From the NCBI GenBank assembly GCA_965652425.1, contig CBFGVX010000042.1, positions 1 to 27,805 on the forward strand: DNA of 27,805 nucleotides, in the 5' to 3' direction. Numbering within the stretch: the stretch's first letter is position 1; every line of letters begins with the position of its first letter. The notes under the pieces were generated by a model that saw nothing but the letters and a program-made list of their open reading frames with translations, was not told the DNA's origin and ran no database searches. Positions 1-7,394 of this stretch are shown here, piece after piece. Source of the stretch: JANSXG01 sp965652425 (lineage in GTDB: Bacteria; Planctomycetota; Phycisphaerae; Phycisphaerales; UBA1924). A program made the position numbers and the translations under genes.

Positions 1-33
1 CCCCCCCCCCCGCCCCCCCCCCCCCCCCCCCCC
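1..33. repeat. Near-homopolymer C run at window edge
   Basis: Positions 1-33 are all C except a single G at 12. A run this long is out of character with the rest of the window. It sits exactly at the edge, so a contig-end or sequencing artefact is as likely as a real low-complexity tract. No function is proposed. Confidence 0.9.
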
Positions 34-91
34 GCGCCTCGACCGATCGGGGTGATTGGGGAAGCGAGTGATCGGATTTTGAAGTCGGTAC

Positions 92-123
92 GGATATTCA
101 TCCATTGATCCGGATATATGGAT
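92..123 (+). promoter_or_regulatory. Putative metH operator/promoter: nested dyad with 8-bp phasing
   Basis: Positions 100-123 form a dyad centred at 111/112: ATCCAT (100-105) mirrors ATGGAT (118-123) and the core ATCCGGAT (108-115) is a perfect palindrome; 10 of 12 arm positions match. GGAT/ATCC units begin at 92, 100, 108, 112 and 120, giving an 8-bp register. A possible -35 TTGATC (105-110) and -10 GATAAC (129-134), 18 bp apart, overlap the dyad, so a bound repressor would block the promoter. The identity of the regulator is not visible. No B12-box or SAM-riboswitch consensus was seen here. Confidence 0.45.
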
Positions 124-168
124 ACAATGATAACACCGCTCTTTTCCCCCTCATGAATAGGTATATCC

Positions 169-3100
169 GTGGGCACAAACGCGACTCCCCGCTACGAGAT
201 TTCTGACTACGCCGCGGCTTCGGCGATCGGCAAGGCGCTGAGCGAACGGGTTCTGGTGCTGGACGGTGCGATGGGCACCTCGATCTACGCGCGGGACCTG
301 AGCATCGAGGAGGACTACTGCGGCTGCGAGAACTGCACCGACATCCTCGTGAAGACCCGGCCCGATGTCATCAAGGAAATCCACGAGGAGTTTCTGAAGG
401 CGGGCGCGGACTGCATCGAGACCGACAGCTTCGGTTCGGCCAAGCTGGTGCTCAACGAGTTCGATATCGCGGATGAGTGCTACGACCTGTCCAAGCGGGC
501 GGCGGAGATCGGGCGCGAGGCGGCGGATGCGTACTCGACCCCGGAGAAACCCCGGTTTGTGCTCGGGTCGATGGGACCGGGCACGAAACTGGTGACGCTG
601 GGCAACACCGACTGGGACACGATGCTCGATTCGTACACCGAGCAGGCGCGTGGGCTTCTCGATGGCGGCGTGGACGCGCTGCTCATCGAGACCTGCCAGG
701 ACCTGCTGCAGGTCAAGTGCGCGGTCAACGCGGTGCTCGCGGCTCTGCGCGAACGCGGCAAGACGGCGGCACAGGTGCCGATCATGGTCAGCATCACCAT
801 CGAGCAGCAGGGGACGATGCTGCTCGGCTCGTCGATCGAGGCGGCGGTGGCGGCGCTGCGCGACTTCCCGATCATGTCATTGGGGCTGAACTGCGCGACC
901 GGTCCCGCGGAGATGAGCGAGCACCTGCACTACCTGGCCAAGCACTGGGATCGGCACATCAGCGTCGTTCCGAACGCGGGGCTTCCGATCCTGGTCGAGG
1001 GACGGACCGAGTACCCGCTGAAGCCCGAACCGTTCGTCGACGCGATCGAGAAGTTTGTCGCCGAGTGCGGCGTTTCGCTGGTCGGCGGCTGCTGCGGCAC
1101 CACGCCGGCGCACATCAAGGGTCTGGCGGAGCGGATCGGCGGACGCAAGCGGGTCGAGGTTGCGAAGGAGCCGCGCCGGGCGCAGGTGGCCTCGCTGTAC
1201 TCGGCGGTGGACTCGCGCCAGGACCAGTCGTTCCTGATCGTCGGCGAGCGGATGAACGCGTCGGGCTCGCGCAAGTTCAAGCGTCTGCTGGAAGAGGAGG
1301 ATTGGGACGGCATGATGTCGCTGGCGCGCGAGCAGGTGCGCGAGCGGTCGCATGTGCTCGATGTGAATGTGGACTACGCCGGGCGCGACAACGCCGATGA
1401 CATGGGCGAGGTGGTGCAGCGGACGGTGCGCCAGGTCGATGCGCCGCTGATGATCGACTCGACGCAGATCGAGACGATCGAGGCGGGCCTGAAGCGAGCG
1501 GCGGGCAAGTGCATCATCAACAGCGCGAACTTCGAGGACGGCGAGGAAAAGTTCGACCGGATCTGCCAGCTCGCGCGGACCTACGGCGCTGCGCTCGTGA
1601 TCGGCACGATCGACGAGGACAAGGAAGCGGCGATGGCCCGCACGGCTGATCGCAAGTTCGCGATCGCCAAGCGCGCGATCGAGCGGGCTCGAGACCGGCA
1701 TGGCCTGCTGGTCGAGGACCTGTTCATCGACCCGCTGGTGCTGCCGATCTCGACGGGTATGGATGACGACCGGCGTTCGGCGCTCGAACTCGTCGATGGC
1801 ACGAAGCGGATCGCCGAGGCGTTCCCGGAGGTGCAGCTCACCTGCGGGCTGAGCAATGTGAGCTTCGGTCTCAAGCCCGCCGCGCGGGCGGTGCTGAACT
1901 CGGTGCTGCTCGCTGAGCTGACGCAGGCCGGGATGACCAGCGCGATCGTGCACTCGAGCAAGATCCTGCCGCTGAACAAGATCGAGGACGAGCACAAGAG
2001 GGTCGCGCTCGACCTGATCTACGACCGGCGCAGCAAGGCCAACGGCGGCACGGGACTGCCCGAGGGAGTCACCGATGAGGATTACGATCCGCTGCAGGCC
2101 CTGATCGACCTGTTCAAGGATGTCGATGATGTCGGCGGCTCCAGCGTGAGCAAGGCGGACATGACGCTGGAGGATCGGCTGCGGGCGCACATCATCGACG
2201 GCGAGAAGGAAGGGCTCAAGGAGTGCATCGACGAGGCGCTCGAGAAGTACGAGCCGCTGGAGATCATCAACGATCACCTGCTCGACGGCATGAAGACCGT
2301 GGGCGAGCTGTTCGGCTCGGGTCAGATGCAGTTGCCGTTCGTGCTGCAGAGCGCGGAGGTGATGAAGAAGGCGGTCGCGCAGCTCGAACCCTTGATGGAC
2401 CGCGTCGAGGGCGAGACGAAGGGCAAGATCGTACTCGCGACGGTGAAAGGCGATGTGCACGACATCGGCAAGAACCTGGTCGACATCATCCTGAGCAACA
2501 ACGGCTACACGGTCTACAACATCGGCATCAAGCAGCCGATCAACGCCATCGTCGAGAAGTGGCAGGAGACCAAGGCCGATGCGATCGGGCTGTCGGGTCT
2601 GCTCGTCAAGTCGGTCACGATCATGGAGGAGAACCTCAAGGAGATGAACGAGCGGAACATCAAGGTTCCGGTCATTCTCGGGGGCGCTGCGCTGACGCGC
2701 CACTACTGCGAGGGGCATCTGAAGGGCGTGTACGAGGGCGAACTGTTCTACGGTCGCGATGCGTTCGCGGGCCTGCGCACGATGGACCACATCGTCGCGG
2801 GCAAGACGGATGTGCTGCACGCCGAGGTCGCCGAGCGTGTGGAGAAGCGCAGCGCCGCCGAAGAGGTGGTGGCCCGTTCCCGCGCGGAGAAGGCCAGGCA
2901 GCAGGACGAGTTCGCCGCGACCAAGGGCGAGGGAGGGACCGCGACGGCCGAGAAGGTGCGCTCGGATGTGGCGCGGGATGTCAGCGTGCCGGTGGCGCCG
3001 TTCTACGGCAGCCGCGTGGTGGAGGGGCTGGACCTCGACGAGATCTACCCGTTCATCAACCCGGTCGCGTTGTTCCGCGGGCAGTGGCAGTTCAAAAAGG

Positions 3101-3780
3101 GCTCGCAGTCCGATGAGGAATACGAGGCGATGCTCGAGGACAAGGTCTATCCGATCTTCGAGGACCTGAAGAAGCGCCTGCGCGATGAGAAGATCCTTCA
3201 GCCCAAACTGGTCTACGGCTACTGGCCGTGCCAGTCCGACGGCGATGCGCTGATCATCTTCGATCCCGAGGAGCACTCGAAGGAGATCGAGCGGTTCGTC
3301 TTCCCGAGGCAGGACGGCAAGAACCGGCTGTGCATCAGCGACTTCTTCCGCTCGGTCGAGTCGGGGGAGAAGGATGTGATCGGTTTCACCTGCGTGACGA
3401 TGGGCCAGCGCGTGAGCGAGGAGGCGAAGAAGCTCTTCGAGGCGAACGATTACGCGAAGTATCTCTACATGCACGGCATGGGCGTGGAAACCGCCGAGGC
3501 GCTCGCCGAGCTCTGGCACAAGCGGATGCGGGCCGAACTGGGCATCGGCAACGAGGACTCGCCGAGGATCAAGGAGCTGTTCCGCCAGAAGTACCGCGGC
3601 TCGCGCTATTCGCCTGGCTACCCCGCCTGTCCGGACATGAGCGATCAGGAGATCCTCTGGCGGCTGCTGGAGCCGGGCCGGATCGGGTGCGAACTGACCG
3701 AGAACTGGCAGATCGACCCGGAGCAGTCCACGAGCGCGTTCGTCGTGCACCACCCCGAGGCGAAGTATTTCAATGTCTGA
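169..3780 (+). CDS. metH: Cobalamin-dependent methionine synthase (MetH)
   Basis: Cytoplasmic enzyme that moves the methyl group of 5-methyltetrahydrofolate to homocysteine through methylcobalamin. The 1203-residue protein has the full four-module layout (E. coli MetH is about 1227). Module 1 (about 20-330) is the homocysteine domain with zinc-ligand cysteines in GLNCATG (Cys242) and GGCCGTT (Cys308-309). Module 2 (about 350-640) is the pterin-binding domain. Module 3 (about 660-880) is the B12 cap and Rossmann domain with the axial-His motif DVHDIGKN (His764). Module 4 (about 910-1203) is the AdoMet reactivation domain with RYSPGYPACPD near the C-terminus. A charged Ala/Glu linker joins modules 3 and 4. 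The start is GTG at 169: an in-frame stop lies at 154 and no in-frame ATG precedes the conserved core; the ribosome site is weak. Complete, with no missing catalytic residue noticed. Confidence 0.97.
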   Translation: MGTNATPRYEISDYAAASAIGKALSERVLVLDGAMGTSIYARDLSIEEDYCGCENCTDILVKTRPDVIKEIHEEFLKAGADCIETDSFGSAKLVLNEFDIADECYDLSKRAAEIGREAADAYSTPEKPRFVLGSMGPGTKLVTLGNTDWDTMLDSYTEQARGLLDGGVDALLIETCQDLLQVKCAVNAVLAALRERGKTAAQVPIMVSITIEQQGTMLLGSSIEAAVAALRDFPIMSLGLNCATGPAEMSEHLHYLAKHWDRHISVVPNAGLPILVEGRTEYPLKPEPFVDAIEKFVAECGVSLVGGCCGTTPAHIKGLAERIGGRKRVEVAKEPRRAQVASLYSAVDSRQDQSFLIVGERMNASGSRKFKRLLEEEDWDGMMSLAREQVRERSHVLDVNVDYAGRDNADDMGEVVQRTVRQVDAPLMIDSTQIETIEAGLKRAAGKCIINSANFEDGEEKFDRICQLARTYGAALVIGTIDEDKEAAMARTADRKFAIAKRAIERARDRHGLLVEDLFIDPLVLPISTGMDDDRRSALELVDGTKRIAEAFPEVQLTCGLSNVSFGLKPAARAVLNSVLLAELTQAGMTSAIVHSSKILPLNKIEDEHKRVALDLIYDRRSKANGGTGLPEGVTDEDYDPLQALIDLFKDVDDVGGSSVSKADMTLEDRLRAHIIDGEKEGLKECIDEALEKYEPLEIINDHLLDGMKTVGELFGSGQMQLPFVLQSAEVMKKAVAQLEPLMDRVEGETKGKIVLATVKGDVHDIGKNLVDIILSNNGYTVYNIGIKQPINAIVEKWQETKADAIGLSGLLVKSVTIMEENLKEMNERNIKVPVILGGAALTRHYCEGHLKGVYEGELFYGRDAFAGLRTMDHIVAGKTDVLHAEVAERVEKRSAAEEVVARSRAEKARQQDEFAATKGEGGTATAEKVRSDVARDVSVPVAPFYGSRVVEGLDLDEIYPFINPVALFRGQWQFKKGSQSDEEYEAMLEDKVYPIFEDLKKRLRDEKILQPKLVYGYWPCQSDGDALIIFDPEEHSKEIERFVFPRQDGKNRLCISDFFRSVESGEKDVIGFTCVTMGQRVSEEAKKLFEANDYAKYLYMHGMGVETAEALAELWHKRMRAELGIGNEDSPRIKELFRQKYRGSRYSPGYPACPDMSDQEILWRLLEPGRIGCELTENWQIDPEQSTSAFVVHHPEAKYFNV

Positions 3781-3807
3781 GCGGGGCTGATCTTTCTCCG
3801 ACCGTCA

Positions 3808-3822
3808 CGACCCGCAGGGTCG
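3808..3822 (+). terminator. Hairpin after metH, possible terminator without T-tract
   Basis: CGACCC (3808-3813) pairs with GGGTCG (3817-3822) around a 3-nt loop, 28 nt after the metH stop. No T run follows, so intrinsic termination is uncertain. Confidence 0.3.
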
Positions 3823-3880
3823 GCGGCGAAGTGTGGCTCACATTCTGGCGGAGACCGCGGTGCAATCGGACCGTGGTGGT

Positions 3881-4699
3881 ATGACCAGGACACGACTCTG
3901 CCGTACTTCGCTTCTCGCCGCACTCACCGCCGCCGCAGGCGGGCTTATCGGGTGTTCTTCCGGTTCGGGCACGAACGCGGTGCATTGGGAGCAGCTCTCG
4001 CCAGCCGAGCGAGCCGCGGCTCAGGCCGGGATCGATCAGGTGGAGCGGATCTACAACCGCACGCCGGTGGATGCGGCGAATGCTCCTGATTCGGACGCGG
4101 CACAATTGGAGTTCTTCGTCGCGGTATCGCCCAGCGACCCGATCATCGGCATGGTCCGCAGCGCGATCGACGAACCGGCGGCGGAGAACGCCCCGTACCG
4201 CTGGGTTCCGATGGTGGATGCGGCGAGCTTCCGGATGGTTGGGCGCGAGGTCCCCTCGCCGAAGATCAACCTGCCGCCGTACGAGTCCAAATCGAGCGGG
4301 CTGGTCGTGTCGCGCTACATGAATGTGTACTACCTGCTGGTGCACAACACCGGCTCGAAGCGGGTGTGCTCCGGCTTTGCGCCGGGCTTCGCCGTGTCGA
4401 GCGCGGAGGTCAGTTTCGATCGTCTTTCGCGCCCGACGGTGGACTTCACGCTCAACGAGCCGGGGCGGGCAGCGCTCCGTCGGCTGACGGCCGAGAACAC
4501 CGGCTCGGCGATCGCGGCGGTGGTCGACGGCTGGGTCATCTCCGCGCCTCGCGTGACGGGCCCGGTCTCTCAGGGCTCGCTCACGACCGGCACCATGACC
4601 TTCACGCAGGCCGAGGAACTGGCGATGCGCCTGAACGCCGGGGCCGAGCCGTTGGATGCTGGCGTGGAACTCAGCACGGTGCCGGTGAATGAAGACTGA
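3881..4699 (+). CDS. Lipoprotein with SecD-like P1-head domain
   Basis: A 272-residue predicted lipoprotein: basic N-terminus, hydrophobic stretch, and lipobox LIGC with Cys at 25. The C-terminal half resembles the head subdomain of the periplasmic P1 domain of SecD: a VDFTLNEPGRAAL strand-helix unit, then TAENTG, AAVVDGWVISAPRV, and a final TFTQAEELAMRLNAGAEPL helix matching the SecD 'FT.EEA..LA..L.aGalP' pattern. There are no transmembrane helices and no SecD/SecF partner, so this is not a translocase subunit; it is an orphan exported copy of that fold. The ATG at 3881 is chosen because it starts directly at the signal peptide; an upstream start at 3833 would add a non-signal leader. It lies 100 nt after metH and 48 nt before tyrS. 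Function is not known; a periplasmic binding or chaperone-like role is only a guess. Confidence 0.75.
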   Translation: MTRTRLCRTSLLAALTAAAGGLIGCSSGSGTNAVHWEQLSPAERAAAQAGIDQVERIYNRTPVDAANAPDSDAAQLEFFVAVSPSDPIIGMVRSAIDEPAAENAPYRWVPMVDAASFRMVGREVPSPKINLPPYESKSSGLVVSRYMNVYYLLVHNTGSKRVCSGFAPGFAVSSAEVSFDRLSRPTVDFTLNEPGRAALRRLTAENTGSAIAAVVDGWVISAPRVTGPVSQGSLTTGTMTFTQAEELAMRLNAGAEPLDAGVELSTVPVNED

Positions 4700-4734
4700 G
4701 CGCTGCGGGGGCGGTCGAGGGTGGCCGGGGCTGG

Positions 4735-4740
4735 TATCCT
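4735..4740 (+). promoter_or_regulatory. Candidate -10 box for leaderless tyrS
   Basis: TATCCT is preceded by TG at -2/-3 (extended -10 style) and ends 7 nt before the tyrS ATG. There is no Shine-Dalgarno sequence between it and the start. It also sits in the loop of a GGCTG/CAGCC hairpin (4729-4745). Confidence 0.4.
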
Positions 4741-4747
4741 CAGCCGT

Positions 4748-6070
4748 ATGACCGCTCAAGCGACCCTCGATTCCAAGGCCTTTCTCGATGATCTCCGCTT
4801 TCGCGGGCAGCTCTATCAGTGCACCGACGAGGCGGGGCTGGCCGAGCACCTGAAGTCGCCGCGCAAGGTGTACTGCGGCCTCGATCCGACGGCTCCGAGT
4901 CTGACGATCGGCAATCTGGTGGCGCTGATGCTGCTCAAGCGGTTCCAGCTCGCCGGGCACACGCCGTACATCCTTGCCGGGGGGGCGACCGGGCTGATCG
5001 GCGACCCGTCGGGCAAGGAGGCCGAGCGGTCTCTGCGCACGCGCGAGGAGATCATGGCCAATGTCGAGGCCCAGTGCCGCATCTACCGGTCGCTGTTCGA
5101 TGTGGACTCGGGTGCGCCCAACGCGGCGAAGCTGGTGAACAACATCGACTGGATCGAGAAGATCAGCTGGCTCGAAGCGCTGCGCGACATCGGCAAGCAT
5201 TTCTCGGTGAACCAGATGATCCAGCGCGACTCGGTGAAGAACCGGCTGGAGGGGCGCGATCAGGGCATCAGCTACACCGAGTTCAGCTATGTGCTGCTGC
5301 AGGCGCAGGACTTCCTGCACCTGTACCGCGAGGAGGGTGTGACGCTCCAGTGCGCGGGCAGCGATCAGTGGGGGAACATCGTTTCGGGCTGCGACCTGAT
5401 CCGCAGGCACTCGGGCGATGACGAGGCCGCCGCGAGCAAGGCGTTCGGGCTGACCGCGCCGCTCCTGGTCAAGGCCGATGGCAGGAAGTTCGGCAAGACC
5501 GAGACCGGCGCGATCTGGCTGAGCGCCGACCGCACCAGCCCGTACCGCTACTACCAGTTCTGGCTCAACGCGGCGGACGAGGATGTCATCAAGTTCCTCA
5601 AGATCTTCACGCTGCTGGGCAGGGACGAGATCGAGGCGTTGGAAGAGCGCCACGCCGCCGAGCCGTTCAAGCGCGAGGCCCAGCGGACGCTGGCGCGCGA
5701 GGCGACGGCGATCCTGCACGGCGCGGAGGCGATGGAGAAGGCCGAGGCCGCGGGCCAGGCGCTGTTCTCCGGCGATCTGGCATCGCTGGATCTCGACACG
5801 CTGAACGAGGTGCTGGAGAGCGCGCCGAGTTCCGAGCACGCCAAGGCCCAACTTGGTGATGGCGGCATGTCGATCGTGGACTTGCTGGCCGAGACGAGTC
5901 TGGCCAAAAGCAAGAGTGAGGCGCGGACGCACCTGAAGGGCGGGGCGGTCTCGATCAACGGGCGGAAGGTCGGCGAGGAAGACACGCTAAAGGCCCAAGA
6001 CCTGCTCCACGGCGAGATCGCGGCGATCCGGCGGGGCAAGAAGAACTGGCATGTGACGCGGTGGGCATGA
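4748..6070 (+). CDS. tyrS: Tyrosyl-tRNA synthetase
   Basis: Class I aminoacyl-tRNA synthetase that charges tRNA-Tyr in the cytoplasm. The 440-residue protein matches bacterial TyrRS length. The Rossmann catalytic domain begins near residue 40 with YCGLDPTAPSL; the HIGH motif appears as SLTIGN (51-56), with Thr in place of the first His. GSDQWGN (about 204-210) is the typical tyrosine/ATP pocket signature, and KFGKT (247-251) is the KMSKS-equivalent loop in the form usual for TyrRS. The C-terminus (about 375-435) is an S4-type RNA-binding domain (LAKSKSEARTHLKGGAVSING). The ATG at 4748 fits the family N-terminus; a GTG at 4721 would add nine residues. No T-box leader can fit in the 48-nt gap upstream. 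Confidence 0.96.
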   Translation: MTAQATLDSKAFLDDLRFRGQLYQCTDEAGLAEHLKSPRKVYCGLDPTAPSLTIGNLVALMLLKRFQLAGHTPYILAGGATGLIGDPSGKEAERSLRTREEIMANVEAQCRIYRSLFDVDSGAPNAAKLVNNIDWIEKISWLEALRDIGKHFSVNQMIQRDSVKNRLEGRDQGISYTEFSYVLLQAQDFLHLYREEGVTLQCAGSDQWGNIVSGCDLIRRHSGDDEAAASKAFGLTAPLLVKADGRKFGKTETGAIWLSADRTSPYRYYQFWLNAADEDVIKFLKIFTLLGRDEIEALEERHAAEPFKREAQRTLAREATAILHGAEAMEKAEAAGQALFSGDLASLDLDTLNEVLESAPSSEHAKAQLGDGGMSIVDLLAETSLAKSKSEARTHLKGGAVSINGRKVGEEDTLKAQDLLHGEIAAIRRGKKNWHVTRWA

Positions 6071-6136
6071 TTTCTGCGAACCGGGGCGTGAGTTCTCGGG
6101 TATAGACACGGGGCGGTGTGGAGAACGGAGGCCATC

Positions 6137-6949
6137 GTGAAATGGACCCTGATCGGATTGGCGGCGTGCGCTGCGCAGTTTGGATGTGATTCAAGCGAGC
6201 CGATCGAGCGGAGCGAACAGGCGGAAAGCGTCACCGTGCCGGCCTCGGCCGGCGAACCGGAAGCGAGTATCGACCCGCGCGATCATCCGGAGTGGGAAGC
6301 GATTGTGCTGGACGCGGCGAATCGGTATCACACAGAATTTGCCAGAGTTTCACAGATTGGCTGGATTCCGACAATGTGCCGAGCGCCAATCGTCGGTGAA
6401 AGCCGGATCGAGCGTGATAAAAGCCACAACGGTCTCCTGCCCGACGACCATGACGGACCCGGCAAAATCGGTTTACTCTTTGCCAGACACGCTGAGGGTT
6501 ACTTGAGGGACCCGAAAGGTTTAGGCGCTTCGGTTGGACAGACTGTTGTGAAGCGCGCCTACGAAGCTGTGACGATCTATCCGGAGACCGCAGAGGATCA
6601 TAATGTAGAGTCGTTGATTGGCCCACCGTCGGGCAAAGGCTCTCCCAGGGAATTCTTCAGCGAGCATATGTACACACTCGGTGAGTTGACAGGCCTCTTC
6701 GTCATGCACCGGCTTGATCCGGAGACTCTGGGCACAGACAACGGTTGGATCTACGCGACGCTTGAGAGGGCGAGCATTGACGGCCACCTGAACCAACATC
6801 CATGGAGGGTGACCGCTGTGGGGAGGATCGACTCTTGCGTCGGTTGCCACCAAGGAACCGGCCCGAACCGTCTATTCGGAGCTGGTGATCGAGCGGTAGA
6901 CGCCCCGATTTTCCTTCATGTCAGCGATGATTCTTTTGATGACCTTTAA
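6137..6949 (+). CDS. Lipoprotein with single CxxCH haem motif, cytochrome P460-like C-terminus
   Basis: A 270-residue predicted lipoprotein. The GTG start at 6137 is preceded by GGAGG at 6127-6131 with 5-nt spacing, which decides the start; the N-terminus is MKWTLIGLAACAAQFGC with lipid Cys 17. Near the C-terminus is one c-type haem motif, CVGCH (Cys234, Cys237, His238), followed by GPNRLFG. The preceding GWIYATLE ... VTAVGRIDSC order resembles the end of cytochrome P460/cytochrome c'-beta-type proteins, where a GW.Y strand pair leads into SC..CH. No second CxxCH is present. The middle region is not recognised. Base composition is clearly less G+C-rich than the flanking genes, which suggests acquisition. 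It could equally be a stand-alone monohaem protein unrelated to P460. The last 11 nt overlap the next gene. Confidence 0.6.
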   Translation: MKWTLIGLAACAAQFGCDSSEPIERSEQAESVTVPASAGEPEASIDPRDHPEWEAIVLDAANRYHTEFARVSQIGWIPTMCRAPIVGESRIERDKSHNGLLPDDHDGPGKIGLLFARHAEGYLRDPKGLGASVGQTVVKRAYEAVTIYPETAEDHNVESLIGPPSGKGSPREFFSEHMYTLGELTGLFVMHRLDPETLGTDNGWIYATLERASIDGHLNQHPWRVTAVGRIDSCVGCHQGTGPNRLFGAGDRAVDAPIFLHVSDDSFDDL

Positions 6950-7394
6950 TCAACTCGTCCAGGACGCCAAAGCCAGCCGCAGCGAAGACGCGATGCGCGC
7001 GGTGTACGAGAAGCTCTTGAACCTTCCGTCGTGGTTCATGCTCGGCTCGCGCGATGAGCCCAACAAGCCGGTGCTGTGGCCGTTCATGGTGCACCAGGCC
7101 GAGCAGGGCGAGCGGACGCAGGAAGGCGAGTCCGGCCAGACCGAGGCGATCTGCCTGCTCGCGTTCACCGACACGCAGCAGGCGGCGCGGACGGCGCAGG
7201 CGATCGGGTGCGTGCTGGAGGACCAGACCGTGCCGGTGATCCGCACCGCCGTGCCTCAGGCGCTCGAGTGGATGCAGACGCTGACCGTGCACGGCATCAC
7301 CCGGGCGATGTTCAACCCGCACGGCGAATCGTTCCCGCTGCGCATCGCCGATGCGCCGGTCCTGCACGCGCTGTTCATGGCCGACGGCGATTAA
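6939..7394 (+). CDS. SseB-like protein, short form
   Basis: A 151-residue soluble protein starting MTFNQLVQDAKASRSED. Order of elements: an N-terminal helix, a strand near WFMLGSRDEP, then LLAFTDTQQAARTAQ, and a C-terminal VPQALEWMQTLTVHGITRAMFNPHGESFPL segment. That last 'helix - GI..A..NPHG..FPL' pattern is the hallmark of SseB N-terminal-type domains, and the same pattern ends the protein at 8362-9513, so the two look paralogous. The ATG at 6939 is preferred over ATGs at 6918 and 6927 because the conserved helix begins there; there is no clear Shine-Dalgarno sequence. The gene begins inside the end of the upstream lipoprotein gene, suggesting translational coupling. Its stop shares TTAA with the stop of the opposite-strand gene. 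Function unknown. Confidence 0.6.
   Translation: MTFNQLVQDAKASRSEDAMRAVYEKLLNLPSWFMLGSRDEPNKPVLWPFMVHQAEQGERTQEGESGQTEAICLLAFTDTQQAARTAQAIGCVLEDQTVPVIRTAVPQALEWMQTLTVHGITRAMFNPHGESFPLRIADAPVLHALFMADGD

Noticed and set aside
43..75. CCGATC/GATCGG inverted repeat as a terminator
   Set aside because: Only 6 bp with a long loop and no continuous T-tract, and no upstream gene is visible.
34..168. Cobalamin or SAM riboswitch before metH
   Set aside because: No B12-box-like or SAM-riboswitch core consensus and too little space for the usual folds; the dyad looks more like a protein operator.
877..3753. Very long open frame (958 codons) antisense to metH
   Set aside because: It mirrors metH codon positions, as expected for a high-G+C gene; the product is Arg/Leu/His-rich with no domain, and metH is certain.
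3770..5932. Long minus-strand open frame antisense to the SecD-like lipoprotein and tyrS
   Set aside because: Same G+C-driven antisense effect; the product is Arg-rich and has no recognisable motif.
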